DNA of 64,000 nt from Gracilaria domingensis (lineage: Eukaryota; Rhodophyta; Florideophyceae; Gracilariales; Gracilariaceae). Below the pieces are notes generated by a model, which ran no database searches, was not told the origin of the DNA, and worked only from the letters and a program-made list of their open reading frames with translations. Position 1 is the first letter of the stretch, and every line of letters starts with the position of its first letter. Shown here piece by piece: positions 1 to 9,144 of the stretch. The stretch is from the NCBI GenBank assembly GCA_022539475.1, contig VCMS01000089.1:224288-288287 (forward strand), written 5' to 3'. A program made the position numbers and the translations under genes.

Positions 1-897
1 CAACGCCCGAAGGAGTCGGAAACCGAGTACTCGGTACGCCTGAATAAGGCATTCCACCGTTGTGGCAATGTTTACTCCTCAAACGAGCGCTGCACGCTGT
101 TTATCAACGGATTGAATCCGGCTATTCGCACTCTGGTTGCCCAGCGACGGGAAGACCGGAAGAAGACTACCTATCTGGAGTTAGTGCAGTACGCGAAGGC
201 GGAGGGAGACGCCTTGCGCGCACGCACCGGATACCGGGTTTCAACCAAGGCGTTGCACCTCGAAGGAGGGTCGTCATCGGCTTCACTGCTACCGCAGGAC
301 TTTTCTGGCCACGATGTGGATAACTTACATCTCGCACAGGTGGACCTGAATTCTATTCCGACTACGGAGTTGCCTTCTACTTCAGAAGCCTCGTCGAAGA
401 CGGAAGATGCGCTGCTTTACGCAGACCGTCCACGCGTTCGCGGTCCTCAAGTACCCTATTCAGGGAGTCGTTACCAGCGACCTGGTTGGGTAGACCCGCG
501 AACGGTGAAGTTCCAAGACCCACGGAGTTCCGGAAGACCACCCCTGATCTGTTTCACGTGTTACAACCACGGTCATGCAGCTCCGAACTGCAACCTCTCG
601 ATGAGGGAAATGCCCACGGTTGTGGCGAATTTTGAAGCGCTGACCCCCGCCGAACAGGCGTCAGTGCCGGTAACCGCATATCTGCGTGCGAAGGCTGAGT
701 ACCCCCGTAGGGTGTCTGCTGCAGAATTGGCTGCGTTACTGCACTCTGGTTCGACCCAGGTCAATGTTTCACCGGCTCAAGCCGTGGCGGCAACCGCTGT
801 TGCGGGTAGTTCTGTCGCTGTTCCACAGGAATCTGTGAAGATGCCTGCTGCACAGGACGCCGTTCCCGTTAGAACGGATGGAACTCAGTTAAACTGA
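1..897 (+). CDS. Ty3/gypsy element 1 Gag, C-terminal part (runs off left edge)
   Basis: Structural Gag protein that would coat element RNA. The frame is open from base 1 to the TGA at 895-897, so the N-terminus lies outside the window. A retroviral zinc knuckle CX2CX4HX4C is encoded at 550-591 (C-F-T-C ... H ... C), as expected for nucleocapsid. The segment before it (residues matching RLNKAFHRCGNVY) is nearly identical to element 2 Gag around 11880, which confirms the family and the frame. No stops or frameshifts are visible, unlike element 2. Pol follows in the -1 frame with a short overlap (873-897), which suggests ribosomal frameshifting. The identification as gypsy Gag rests on the knuckle, on position upstream of pol and on homology to element 2. 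Confidence 0.9.
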   Translation, partial: QRPKESETEYSVRLNKAFHRCGNVYSSNERCTLFINGLNPAIRTLVAQRREDRKKTTYLELVQYAKAEGDALRARTGYRVSTKALHLEGGSSSASLLPQDFSGHDVDNLHLAQVDLNSIPTTELPSTSEASSKTEDALLYADRPRVRGPQVPYSGSRYQRPGWVDPRTVKFQDPRSSGRPPLICFTCYNHGHAAPNCNLSMREMPTVVANFEALTPAEQASVPVTAYLRAKAEYPRRVSAAELAALLHSGSTQVNVSPAQAVAATAVAGSSVAVPQESVKMPAAQDAVPVRTDGTQLN

Positions 898-3800
898 GTA
901 CGGGAGTCTCCAATGGAGAGGCGCCCGAGTCGAGGTCTACGGCGCCCGAGGCGTCACCGCCTCGCTCCCAGGTCAAAATCCTTTCGAGGAAACAGACCGT
1001 CTTAGACGTGGACTCTACCACCATCGGTGTGTTACGTCGCCCGTGGATACGGTTCAGGAACAACCGGATCCCGGATCGAGTCATGGTGCTGGCCAAGCGA
1101 AACTACAAGATATTTGCTGACCTTGGCCTATCCACCCAGTATATGGTGCGTCATCTCTCTGTCTTGGATACAGGTGCTGGCCCCAACTTCATTGTTGAGT
1201 CGTTACTACCGCCGGAAGTCCGTTGTCGAATCCGCTCTGGACCCGTCATGGACGTGGCAGATGCTAACAATAACCCGTTACAAACGGCTGGAATGGTTTC
1301 ACTGATTGTCAGGATTGGTAACTGCATCGAGCAGGTAGAATTCATCGTCTGCAGGACGCTCGCTGCCCCTGTCATTCTAGGGTGTGACTTCTGCGACAGA
1401 TATGTCGAAGCCATACGACCGCGTGCGCGTGAAGTGGAAATGGAAGATGGTTCGGTTGTACCGATTGTTCGTCGCTCATTACGCCGAGCGTCAGCTAAGC
1501 TGGTACCACTACCCGCTCCTCTACAGGATTCCTCACCTCCGAAGGAGTCGCCGAAGCTCCGCGTAGCGCGTGCAATTTCTATTCCGCCAGAATCCCAGGT
1601 TTGGGTTGATGTTACTGCCGCACCGCGTGGTTTGCGGGTTGTTCAACCATTGAACTCGTTATACGAGAAGTATCAGGTCGCGTTGGCGAACGGAGTTGTT
1701 CAAATCAACAGCGAACACCCCTTTCGGGTTATGTTGGCCAACTTTGGCAAGAAGCCCCAGTATCTGGTGAAGAACCAAGTAATTGGTACTGTCTTACCGC
1801 ACCCTACGGCGCTTATCCCTACAAAGGTGACTGCCGCCGAGATGCTCGGGCTTGCTGAAGAACGCACTGGGGTGCTTCACCCTAAGGAGGGGGAGGGAGA
1901 ATCGTCGCGCTCGTCTGCGTCGGACCCGTCCCAGACGGTTGAACACCCGTCCCAGACGGTTGAACACACGAATGACTCGGAAGCTAGGACCGTTCCTACG
2001 AGTTATGACAAGATTGACCCTATCAAGGAGTTAGAAGAATTGAATCTCGGTCATGTACCGGTTTCACACCGTGAGAAGTTGCGCAACATGTTGCGAGAGT
2101 TTACACCAATGTGGGATGGTTCCCTCGGAGAGGTTTCAACTACGGAACACCGGATTGACCTCCTGCCGGAGACCAAGCCGATTGCTCAGCACCCTTACAG
2201 GGCAGGCCCGAAAGCACGGGAAGAGGAAGAGTTTCAGATCAACAAAATGCTCCGCGCTGGCGTGATAGAACCGGCTCAGTCGCCGTGGGCATCTCCAGTT
2301 GTACTGGCTCCGAAACCCGACGGGTCCTGGCGCTTTTGTATCGACTATCGTCGCTTGAACGATGTCACCGTCAAAGACGTGTACCCCATACCTCGTATGG
2401 ACGAGTATATCGACTCGCTTGGCGATGCTACTGTTTTCTCCACTTTGGATGCAAACTGGGGTTACTGGCAAGTACCAGTTAGACCGGAAGACCGTGACAA
2501 GACCGCGTTTACCTGTCATTCAGGACTATACCGCTTTAAGCGTATGCCGTTCGGGTTAACGAACGCCCCCGCTACGTTTCAGCGTGCTCTGGACATTTTG
2601 TTAGCTCGCTTCAAATGGCGGAGTTGCTTGGTATACCTCGATGACATCATCGTGTTTTCCAACAGTTTGGACGATCACCTCGAACATGTTCGGGAGATAA
2701 TGACCGCTTTGCGGGATGCTGGAATTACTCTCAAATTGAGGAAGTGTGAGTTTTTCACTCACTCAGTGAAGTATCTGGGCCATGTCATACGTCCAGGACG
2801 GTTACTGATCGAGGAAGCTCGCGTGAAGTCCCTCAAAGAGGCGAAGCACCCCACTACACAGACAGAGCTACGCTCCTTTCTAGGGCTATGCAACGTTTAT
2901 AGACGGTTCATTTCTCGCTTCGCGAAGATCGCGGGACCGCTCAACGAACTCCTGAAGAAGGGACAACCGCCCAAATTGGGACCACTTACCCCCACGCAAG
3001 TGGAGGCCTTCAACTCTCTTAAAGAGGCTGTTACCACGGCACCCGTGTTAGCGTTACCAAAGAACGGGTTGCCGTACACCGTGGATACGGATTCGAGCGA
3101 TTACCAAATTGGCTGCGCTCTCTTTCAGACTACACCCGAAGGGGAACGCAAACCAATTGGCTATTGGTCTCGTACACTCAACGTGCACGAGCGCAATTAC
3201 TCGGTATCCGAGAAGGAGTGTCTCGCCATGGTATGGGCTTTGCAGACTCTACGACCATATCTTATGGGTGTGCACTTTACCGTCAATACGGATCATTCCG
3301 CCTTGCGTTGGTTAATGTCAGTCACGGAGCCTTCCGGACGCTTAATGCGTTGGCGTCTTCGGCTTGCCGAGTTTGACTACGAGGTCACCTATAAGAAGGG
3401 TTGTTTAAACGCGCAAGCGGATGCTCTTTCACGTCTAGGAACTGAAGGTGAAGCTTTACCCGTCGATGACGAGGATGAAGATATCCCCTGTTTCCTCATG
3501 GAGGAGGGTGATGAAGACTACGACATCGTGTCGGACGACATCTGTGATGATTTGCTCGTCGCAGACGGTGAAGACCCGGAATCCGGTACATTCGTCCTTA
3601 TTACTCCAGAAGAGCTGGTGCGGGAACAGCAATCTGACCCGTTCTGTACGAGGATACGCTCCCAAATTAATGGTGGTGCTAACATCCCGTTCGGGGTCAA
3701 CACACAAGGTTACCTCGTCAGAGTGGTTCGTTCTACCCCACAGATTGTGGTTCCTCACTCCTTACAAACAAGGGTATTGCATCTCTCGCATCACTCGCGG

Positions 3801-6449
3801 ATGGCTTCCCATCCGGGTGCTAAGCGGTTATACACGACACTGCGTCGGGATTTCTACTGGCCCGCGTTAGCGTTGGACTGCTACACCACCGTGAAGGCGT
3901 GTACACATTGTGCTCGCGAGCGAGTTAAACAGCGTCGCCATGCGAAGAAACTAACACTTTTCCCCGCAAGGGCGCCGTTGGAGTTTATTGCCATCGATAT
4001 ACTCGGCGAGTTCTTGCGTACTTCCCGAGGAAATCGGTTCTTACTCGTTATTACGGATAGATTCAGTAAGCTAGTCCGGACAGTTCCGTTGAAGTCGATT
4101 ACAGCACGCAGTGTTGCGGAGGCATTCGTTCGCCATTGGGTTATGGTCTACGGTCCCCCGGTCAATCTCCTCTCAGATAATGGTCCGCAGTTTACTGCAC
4201 GTTTCTTCCAGGATTTCTGTCGGATACTCGACGTGAAGAATCTCTTCACGACGACGTATCATCCCCAATGCAATGGGCAAGTCGAACGGTTTAACCGGAC
4301 AATGCTCTCCGCGTTGCGGGCTTATACAGTTGAACACCCGAAAACTTGGGATCTCTACACGGATACCGTGACGTATGCGTATAATACGCAAGTTCACAGA
4401 GTAACTGGTTTATCGCCCTTTGAGCTCGTGCTCTCACGGACACCACCGCCAGTTGCGGTTGAACCATCAGCAAAGCTGGATACGTCACCGTCAATACGGG
4501 ATCACTACTTGCAATGGAAGCAGTGGTTATCCGCAATGGTACCTGTCGCCAGGTCGTCAATGGCGAAAGCACAACACGCTTACAAGCGGAACTTTGATGC
4601 CCGGGTACGGAGACCACTACCGCCACTGAAAGTGGGAAACCTCGCCTTTGTCAGGAAGGAGTACTACAACCCTGAAAAGGAGCGGCGCCACAAGCTTTCA
4701 CCCATCGCTGATGGTCCGTACCGCGTTGTCAGCGTGAACAAGGACACAGCCGTACTGGAAGTTGGTGACGCTCATGAGCGTTTCTCCCGCGATCGCGTGG
4801 TAAGAGGTCCAACCGTTCACACGGAAGTACTTTCGGACACACAGCAGGAAGCTGGACAGACAGAGAACCGAGGAACCTCGTCGCAGAACACTACACCCAC
4901 TGTGGGGCTCCGTCACCCAACACGGGGTCTCGCAGATGTACCGATTATATCGTCGCAAGCCGAGGTATCGGAACATACACCGCTGGTGAAATCGCGTTTC
5001 ACAGCGTCTGTTACACCGTCAACTGACGTGATGACTGCTCCCCGTAACGCTCCACCTAAGGAGGGGGAGGGGAATTCACGCGTTGTCGCGGAGAGTGAGT
5101 CACCGGTGTCGCTACCGTCGCAGCACCGTGATTCACGGGAAAGTAATGAAGCAGAGGCAGAGTCGCCTCAGGACACCGTCGAAGACGTAGTTGCTACGGA
5201 CACCACTGTCAGTGGGAAGGATCACCCGCTGTCGCGTGTTGAAGTCGCGAAGGACGCGCCGCAGTCGGCCGCTGTCGCGCAGAACTCTGCGGAGGATACA
5301 CAACCTTCCACGAAGGATCGCGACCTTCAGGAAGGACACCGCACGCAACGAACGGACTCAAGGTTGTCCCAGGATACTGGTATTGCTCACCCATCTGGGG
5401 AATTGTCACAGGAACACGCGCCCATCGTCGCACGGACGCAGGACGCGGAGCATGCTCTCGTTCGCGAAGTTTCCACGGCAAGGCCGGAAGTTGATCAAGA
5501 ACACCCGACTTCTCGGCAGAGCAAGGCTACAGCGAAGCTGGATACTGTATCACGGAGTATTCCGGACGCGCAGTCGCCGCACTCCGCCGCTGACGACCGC
5601 CGCAAACCGCCTTCGCAGGCGCGCTGTAGGGTAGTCACGGCAGATCCCGGTATCGTTGACACTGCAGAGCAGGAAGAAGAGAAGACGCTCGCTGAAGCGA
5701 AGATCAAGCACCCCGGTTCGGGTAATGGTAGTGTACCGTTGCACCCAGCTTTGGGGAAGTCGCAAGTCGCACGTCATGACGTTTCGATAAGTCATGACGG
5801 CGCACCGCTCGCTGGAGATACGGATTACAGCCCTGATTTAGGGAAAACGCACACTGCATCTGCAGGAGCGCTTGCGCACCACAAATCTTGGGGTGCGCAG
5901 CGCGCGCCACACAATGGGCCAATCACAACTCGTGGCAGTGCCACCACCGCGAAACGTCGCGTGTCGTCACGTGAACCGGCACGTGCCGTGGTGAACAATC
6001 CGCCTCCGCGTTCGCCTTCACCGTCAAGACGGGAACTGCCGCATGAACTAGCCGTTCGCGGACCCGCCGAAGCGGCGAAGCTGCTTGAGAAGACCCGGAT
6101 TCCGGAAGCGACCACTCAGCGGAGGACACACTTACCGCCGAAGGCGTCAGGAGAAACTCACAGCACCGCTGGTGACTATGTAACGGCACCGCCGCGACAC
6201 GCTGACGACCCTTCGCAGGAAGAGCTCGAGCGGGGAGTTTACTCGAAAGAGTTCGTTGTCGACCACATAGTGGGGCACAGTTGGAACCCGAAGGGGTATG
6301 TTCAGTACCAGGTACGCTGGTATGGCTATCCGCCGTCGCGGGACTCGGACGAACCCGTGGAGCACCTACCCCGATCGAAGATCGTGCAGTACCACCGTCG
6401 TACTAACACGGCGTTGCCGGCTAATCTACATCAAGCGATGGTCGGTTAA
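873..6449 (+). CDS. Ty3/gypsy element 1 Pol with C-terminal chromodomain (apparently intact)
   Basis: Polyprotein for reverse transcription and integration. The frame is open from 873 (overlapping gag) to the stop at 6447-6449. The first ATG is well inside, so expression by frameshift from gag is likely. Residue numbers below count from the codon at 1008. Aspartic protease: LDTGAG at 53-58 and ILGCDF further on. Reverse transcriptase: YLDD at 543-546. RNase H follows, with TDSSDY, an E in SEKECLAM and NTDHSALRW. Integrase: an HHCC-like zinc region, then catalytic D997, D1057 and E1093, a DD35E spacing. A GPY/F module (DGPYRVV) lies near 1235. A disordered Ser/Thr/Glu-rich linker of roughly 450-500 residues precedes a chromodomain at about 1748-1800 (YQVRWYGY, EPVEHL). 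Chromodomains of this kind steer integration to marked chromatin in chromoviruses. No interruption is seen, so the copy is young. Confidence 0.93.
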   Translation, partial: NGWNSVKLSTGVSNGEAPESRSTAPEASPPRSQVKILSRKQTVLDVDSTTIGVLRRPWIRFRNNRIPDRVMVLAKRNYKIFADLGLSTQYMVRHLSVLDTGAGPNFIVESLLPPEVRCRIRSGPVMDVADANNNPLQTAGMVSLIVRIGNCIEQVEFIVCRTLAAPVILGCDFCDRYVEAIRPRAREVEMEDGSVVPIVRRSLRRASAKLVPLPAPLQDSSPPKESPKLRVARAISIPPESQVWVDVTAAPRGLRVVQPLNSLYEKYQVALANGVVQINSEHPFRVMLANFGKKPQYLVKNQVIGTVLPHPTALIPTKVTAAEMLGLAEERTGVLHPKEGEGESSRSSASDPSQTVEHPSQTVEHTNDSEARTVPTSYDKIDPIKELEELNLGHVPVSHREKLRNMLREFTPMWDGSLGEVSTTEHRIDLLPETKPIAQHPYRAGPKAREEEEFQINKMLRAGVIEPAQSPWASPVVLAPKPDGSWRFCIDYRRLNDVTVKDVYPIPRMDEYIDSLGDATVFSTLDANWGYWQVPVRPEDRDKTAFTCHSGLYRFKRMPFGLTNAPATFQRALDILLARFKWRSCLVYLDDIIVFSNSLDDHLEHVREIMTALRDAGITLKLRKCEFFTHSVKYLGHVIRPGRLLIEEARVKSLKEAKHPTTQTELRSFLGLCNVYRRFISRFAKIAGPLNELLKKGQPPKLGPLTPTQVEAFNSLKEAVTTAPVLALPKNGLPYTVDTDSSDYQIGCALFQTTPEGERKPIGYWSRTLNVHERNYSVSEKECLAMVWALQTLRPYLMGVHFTVNTDHSALRWLMSVTEPSGRLMRWRLRLAEFDYEVTYKKGCLNAQADALSRLGTEGEALPVDDEDEDIPCFLMEEGDEDYDIVSDDICDDLLVADGEDPESGTFVLITPEELVREQQSDPFCTRIRSQINGGANIPFGVNTQGYLVRVVRSTPQIVVPHSLQTRVLHLSHHSRMASHPGAKRLYTTLRRDFYWPALALDCYTTVKACTHCARERVKQRRHAKKLTLFPARAPLEFIAIDILGEFLRTSRGNRFLLVITDRFSKLVRTVPLKSITARSVAEAFVRHWVMVYGPPVNLLSDNGPQFTARFFQDFCRILDVKNLFTTTYHPQCNGQVERFNRTMLSALRAYTVEHPKTWDLYTDTVTYAYNTQVHRVTGLSPFELVLSRTPPPVAVEPSAKLDTSPSIRDHYLQWKQWLSAMVPVARSSMAKAQHAYKRNFDARVRRPLPPLKVGNLAFVRKEYYNPEKERRHKLSPIADGPYRVVSVNKDTAVLEVGDAHERFSRDRVVRGPTVHTEVLSDTQQEAGQTENRGTSSQNTTPTVGLRHPTRGLADVPIISSQAEVSEHTPLVKSRFTASVTPSTDVMTAPRNAPPKEGEGNSRVVAESESPVSLPSQHRDSRESNEAEAESPQDTVEDVVATDTTVSGKDHPLSRVEVAKDAPQSAAVAQNSAEDTQPSTKDRDLQEGHRTQRTDSRLSQDTGIAHPSGELSQEHAPIVARTQDAEHALVREVSTARPEVDQEHPTSRQSKATAKLDTVSRSIPDAQSPHSAADDRRKPPSQARCRVVTADPGIVDTAEQEEEKTLAEAKIKHPGSGNGSVPLHPALGKSQVARHDVSISHDGAPLAGDTDYSPDLGKTHTASAGALAHHKSWGAQRAPHNGPITTRGSATTAKRRVSSREPARAVVNNPPPRSPSPSRRELPHELAVRGPAEAAKLLEKTRIPEATTQRRTHLPPKASGETHSTAGDYVTAPPRHADDPSQEELERGVYSKEFVVDHIVGHSWNPKGYVQYQVRWYGYPPSRDSDEPVEHLPRSKIVQYHRRTNTALPANLHQAMVG
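888..926 (+). promoter_or_regulatory. Candidate -1 ribosomal frameshift signal between gag and pol
   Basis: The heptamer GTTAAAC at 888-894 reads G_TTA_AAC in the gag frame, fits the X_XXY_YYZ slippery pattern and lies directly before the gag stop TGA (895-897). Pol is in the -1 frame and is open from 873, so a slip here gives Gag-Pol. A small stem (907-911 with 915-919), with outer GGG/CCC pairing at 902-904 and 924-926, lies 12 nt downstream. Element 2 keeps a 6-bp stem at the same place (12772-12777 with 12782-12787) but lacks the heptamer. GUUAAAC is an established slippery site in arteriviruses; its use here is inference. Confidence 0.5.
1881..1899 (+). other. Internal polypurine tract (PPT-like copy 1) in element 1
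   Basis: CTAAGGAGGGGGAGGG matches the core of the 3' polypurine tract at 9129-9144. It lies between protease and reverse transcriptase coding and encodes PKEGEG. It could prime extra plus-strand synthesis (central PPT). Alternatively the peptide itself may be what is conserved. Confidence 0.4.
5055..5074 (+). other. Internal polypurine tract (PPT-like copy 2) in element 1
   Basis: A second internal copy of the CTAAGGAGGGGG core, in the linker between integrase and chromodomain. It again encodes PKEGEG. Element 2 keeps eroded versions at equivalent places (about 13750 and 16961). Confidence 0.4.
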
Positions 6450-6631
6450 CACACGTCGCTGGAGACGGAAGCTTATCGCGTACCGCGCACGAACGGTTCT
6501 ACGAACCACAACACTCAATCGAGGAACGCTGCGACAACCTCCAGAGGAGTACTGTACCGCTACTCGCGTGGTGAGGAGACACTCTATTGAGAGGACAGTT
6601 GAAGTTCGAATAGTAACGCCCTCAGGAAGAG

Positions 6632-6835
6632 GAGAAGTTAAGAAGCACTCGCAAGAGGAAGAAGACTCTATGAAGAGGAAAAGGAAGCTCAGAAGAGGAA
6701 GAAGCACTCGCAAGAGGAAGAAGACTCTATGAAGAGGAAAAGGAAGCTCAGAAGAGAAGAAGCACTCGTAAGAGGAAGATGAACTCGTAAGAGGAAGAAG
6801 CACTCGTAAGAGGAAGAAGCACTCGTAAGAGGAAG
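6632..6835. repeat. Purine-rich tandem repeat in the pol to antisense-ORF spacer of element 1
   Basis: A unit of about 60 bp (AAGAAGCACTCGCAAGAGG followed by a GAAGACTCTATGAAGAGG-like part) occurs twice. Shorter copies of about 18-19 bp based on AAGCACTCGTAAGAGG follow. The strand is almost entirely A and G. Element 2 has no matching array in its spacer, so the expansion is specific to element 1. Confidence 0.75.
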
Positions 6836-7019
6836 ATCACCCCGGAAGGGAGAAGTTAAGAAGTATACACCTTGGAAGAAGGGAAGAAGTCTTGAGATCA
6901 AGAGAAGTTCACAGTTTACTGGTCAATGTTACTATGTTGTGGCTCGCTAGTCGAGCACACAACGGCCAAGTTATTGGGTATCAGCTAGGAAGGACTCCCT
7001 AGAGGAGAAGCTGCACGAG

Positions 7020-9065
7020 TTACTCGGATTCCTGCTGGTCTCCAGCGTTCGCAAGCTGCGCAATTAGCGCGTCGCGCATCTGCGAGACGTCGCCAGATGT
7101 CGAGTCGGAGATACCAGCCTCGCTGAGGAATTGAGCTATCACGGCAGCCCGTGCTTCGTCGGTAAGTCCCGCGTTCGCGGCTTCGTTCGGCGTAGCCGAC
7201 GCCGCCATCGCAGGCGAAGCAACATTCTCCGCTGGAGTCGGAACCGCCACAGGCGTAGGAACAGGAGCCACTACGGGCCCAGGAGCCGCTAGCGGCGCAG
7301 AGGGAACATTCACCGGAGTCGAGAAGATCGCGTCGACACCCGCTTGGGGACCTGGCACTGCTGAAGCAGGTACTGCCCCCTCCACCGGAGCTGCTGCGAA
7401 GTTGTCATCGCCATAGTCGTCACCGTCATCGGGAGCGTCATCAACCATGATGTTTTGATCCCCGACAGGGTGAAAGAACTCATCAGTCATGATGAAACCC
7501 GTTGGGTGCCCCGGAGGGATGACTCGCTCGGCATTCCGAAGAAGTTCCGCCTCGGCGTTGGTAATCGGCACCCGTGTCCAGGGGTCGTAGTAGATGTAAT
7601 CACCCGACAGTGGGGACCTGCGACCCGGAGACCGGTCAATGGCAAGATCGCCTTCGTCGCGCGCGCTCTGCGAACGAGGAACCTGGTTCCAGTCGACTCC
7701 ATCAATCACTCGCAAGAGGCACATGACTTCCGAGAAGTTTCCATTACCGCCAAGCGGGATAGTGAGATCCAAGGCTCGGATGAGTTGCCGCAAGCGCGGG
7801 GGAATGAACCACAGTCGATACTGGTCATATACCTCGTTGAGGAGATACACCGCTGTTCGCGCCGCCCACTCCGTGAGGACAACGCTCCACCATCCCGTAA
7901 ACGGGTTTGTCACGAGCCTACTACCCACATACGTGAGACAGGGGGGGAGTTCCACGTAACAGCCACGGCAGACCTCCACGGACGCCCACACAAAGGGGAG
8001 AGGAACATATCTCCCACGCATGTGGCGCGGACGAATCCGGTTTGACTCCGTGTTTTGATACGGGATGAGGTAACCCCATCGGGAGCGGGCACGTCGTTCG
8101 GGACGGATCATTGTTTGAAGGTAGTTGGACCGCGGTACGCGTGGGAGATATCGAAATTCTGCACGCAGAAGCGGACGGGTCCAGCACAGGAGATCCTGGT
8201 GAACGGGGACGTTCTGGTAACGCTCCACCACACCGGCGAGCCGGGCAAGATTCTCTCCATATTGGATTTCGCCGAGTGTTCGGAAGAAGGCCACGTCGAA
8301 ACGGAAGTTCGCCGGAATCGGGCGCTCTGAGTACGTGCGAAACATGCGCATGTGCGCTACGCGAACCATGGCCGCTCGGGCGGAGTTGTGCGACTGACCA
8401 CGATGGTGGACGAGCGCGTTGGTAGGCACGGTAATCCGGTAATGCCAGTCGAACGTCACCGTCATCCAGACGTGCACGCCTCCTGGGAGGTGACCACTGC
8501 CATCGGCATACGCCTCGACGAGGGAACGATTGGTCACGCCTTGCGGATGAAACCACGGAGCCCGTAAGAACGGTGTGGGATTGCTGCGAGGGTCGACGTT
8601 GTCGAGTTCGTCATACGACGCCCACGCGCCCGCATACGGGTTGACTACCGGTTGGACCGGAACAGCAGGAGCGATCCAGTTCCACTGCGGTACAGACGCC
8701 GGGGGCGGAAGTTGACCACCCGTCTGGGGAAGAGGAGCCGTGTGAAATCCCGGATTGACCGGTTGCGGAAACGGAACGCCAGCGGAAGACGGCTGTGAGA
8801 GAGGCACTCCAGAGGAGGAAGGGTGTGAAGGCCCAGCGAAACCACCAACGTATTGGTTCTGAGACCCGCCAGGCGGTTGGTTGCTACCCTGATTCGGGTT
8901 CGGCATCGCGGGAAGCGCGCGAGGAAGAGACGAAAGCGCTGGAAGCGAGAGAGAAGGGAGAGCGCGCCGAGGTATCGGAGGAGACACTACCGCAGTACGC
9001 GTGGAGAGGGGTGGACCGGAGTCGCCGTTAGAAGAGACCGGGGAGGCCGGATTGGAGACCGTCAT
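7020..9065 (-). CDS. Antisense ORF of gypsy element 1, unknown function, conserved in element 2
   Basis: A 681-residue open frame runs against pol. The first ATG is at 9065; the frame is also open upstream to 9128 from a non-ATG codon. The N-terminal 150 or so residues are Pro/Ser/Gly-rich. A folded-looking core follows with many aromatic residues and clear blocks shared with element 2 (CWTRPLLRAEFRYLPR, YRLWFIPPR). A later acidic stretch (DDAPDDGDDYGDD) leads into a Pro/Ala-rich tail. I recognise no domain. The start lies 80 bp from the 3' LTR, so a promoter on the minus strand of the LTR is the simplest way to express it. In one 14-codon block (8145-8186 against 19640-19681), 8 codons differ between elements and 7 of these changes are synonymous on this strand. 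That supports a real protein. Confidence 0.8.
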   Translation of the reverse strand: MTVSNPASPVSSNGDSGPPLSTRTAVVSPPIPRRALPSLSLPALSSLPRALPAMPNPNQGSNQPPGGSQNQYVGGFAGPSHPSSSGVPLSQPSSAGVPFPQPVNPGFHTAPLPQTGGQLPPPASVPQWNWIAPAVPVQPVVNPYAGAWASYDELDNVDPRSNPTPFLRAPWFHPQGVTNRSLVEAYADGSGHLPGGVHVWMTVTFDWHYRITVPTNALVHHRGQSHNSARAAMVRVAHMRMFRTYSERPIPANFRFDVAFFRTLGEIQYGENLARLAGVVERYQNVPVHQDLLCWTRPLLRAEFRYLPRVPRSNYLQTMIRPERRARSRWGYLIPYQNTESNRIRPRHMRGRYVPLPFVWASVEVCRGCYVELPPCLTYVGSRLVTNPFTGWWSVVLTEWAARTAVYLLNEVYDQYRLWFIPPRLRQLIRALDLTIPLGGNGNFSEVMCLLRVIDGVDWNQVPRSQSARDEGDLAIDRSPGRRSPLSGDYIYYDPWTRVPITNAEAELLRNAERVIPPGHPTGFIMTDEFFHPVGDQNIMVDDAPDDGDDYGDDNFAAAPVEGAVPASAVPGPQAGVDAIFSTPVNVPSAPLAAPGPVVAPVPTPVAVPTPAENVASPAMAASATPNEAANAGLTDEARAAVIAQFLSEAGISDSTSGDVSQMRDALIAQLANAGDQQESE

Positions 9066-9128
9066 GCCGACGTGCTTAAATACACTCCAGAGGAGGAAAA
9101 CGAAATCGCTCGCGTGGTCGTCTCGCAC

Positions 9129-9144
9129 CCTAAGGAGGGGGAAA
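9129..9144 (+). other. Polypurine tract of element 1
   Basis: CTAAGGAGGGGGAAA ends directly before the TG that opens the 3' LTR at 9145. This is the normal place of the plus-strand primer. Element 2 has the counterpart AAGCAGGGGGAGA before 20539. Confidence 0.8.

Noticed and set aside
1151-6365. Many open frames opposite to element 1 pol (for example on the minus strand at 2136-2519 and 5825-6115)
   Set aside because: They mirror the codon structure of pol, have no family resemblance and have no counterpart preserved in element 2.
7455-8425. Plus-strand frames of 90-196 residues over the antisense ORF
   Set aside because: They are shadows of the minus-strand protein, which is the strand showing synonymous-change bias and conservation with element 2.
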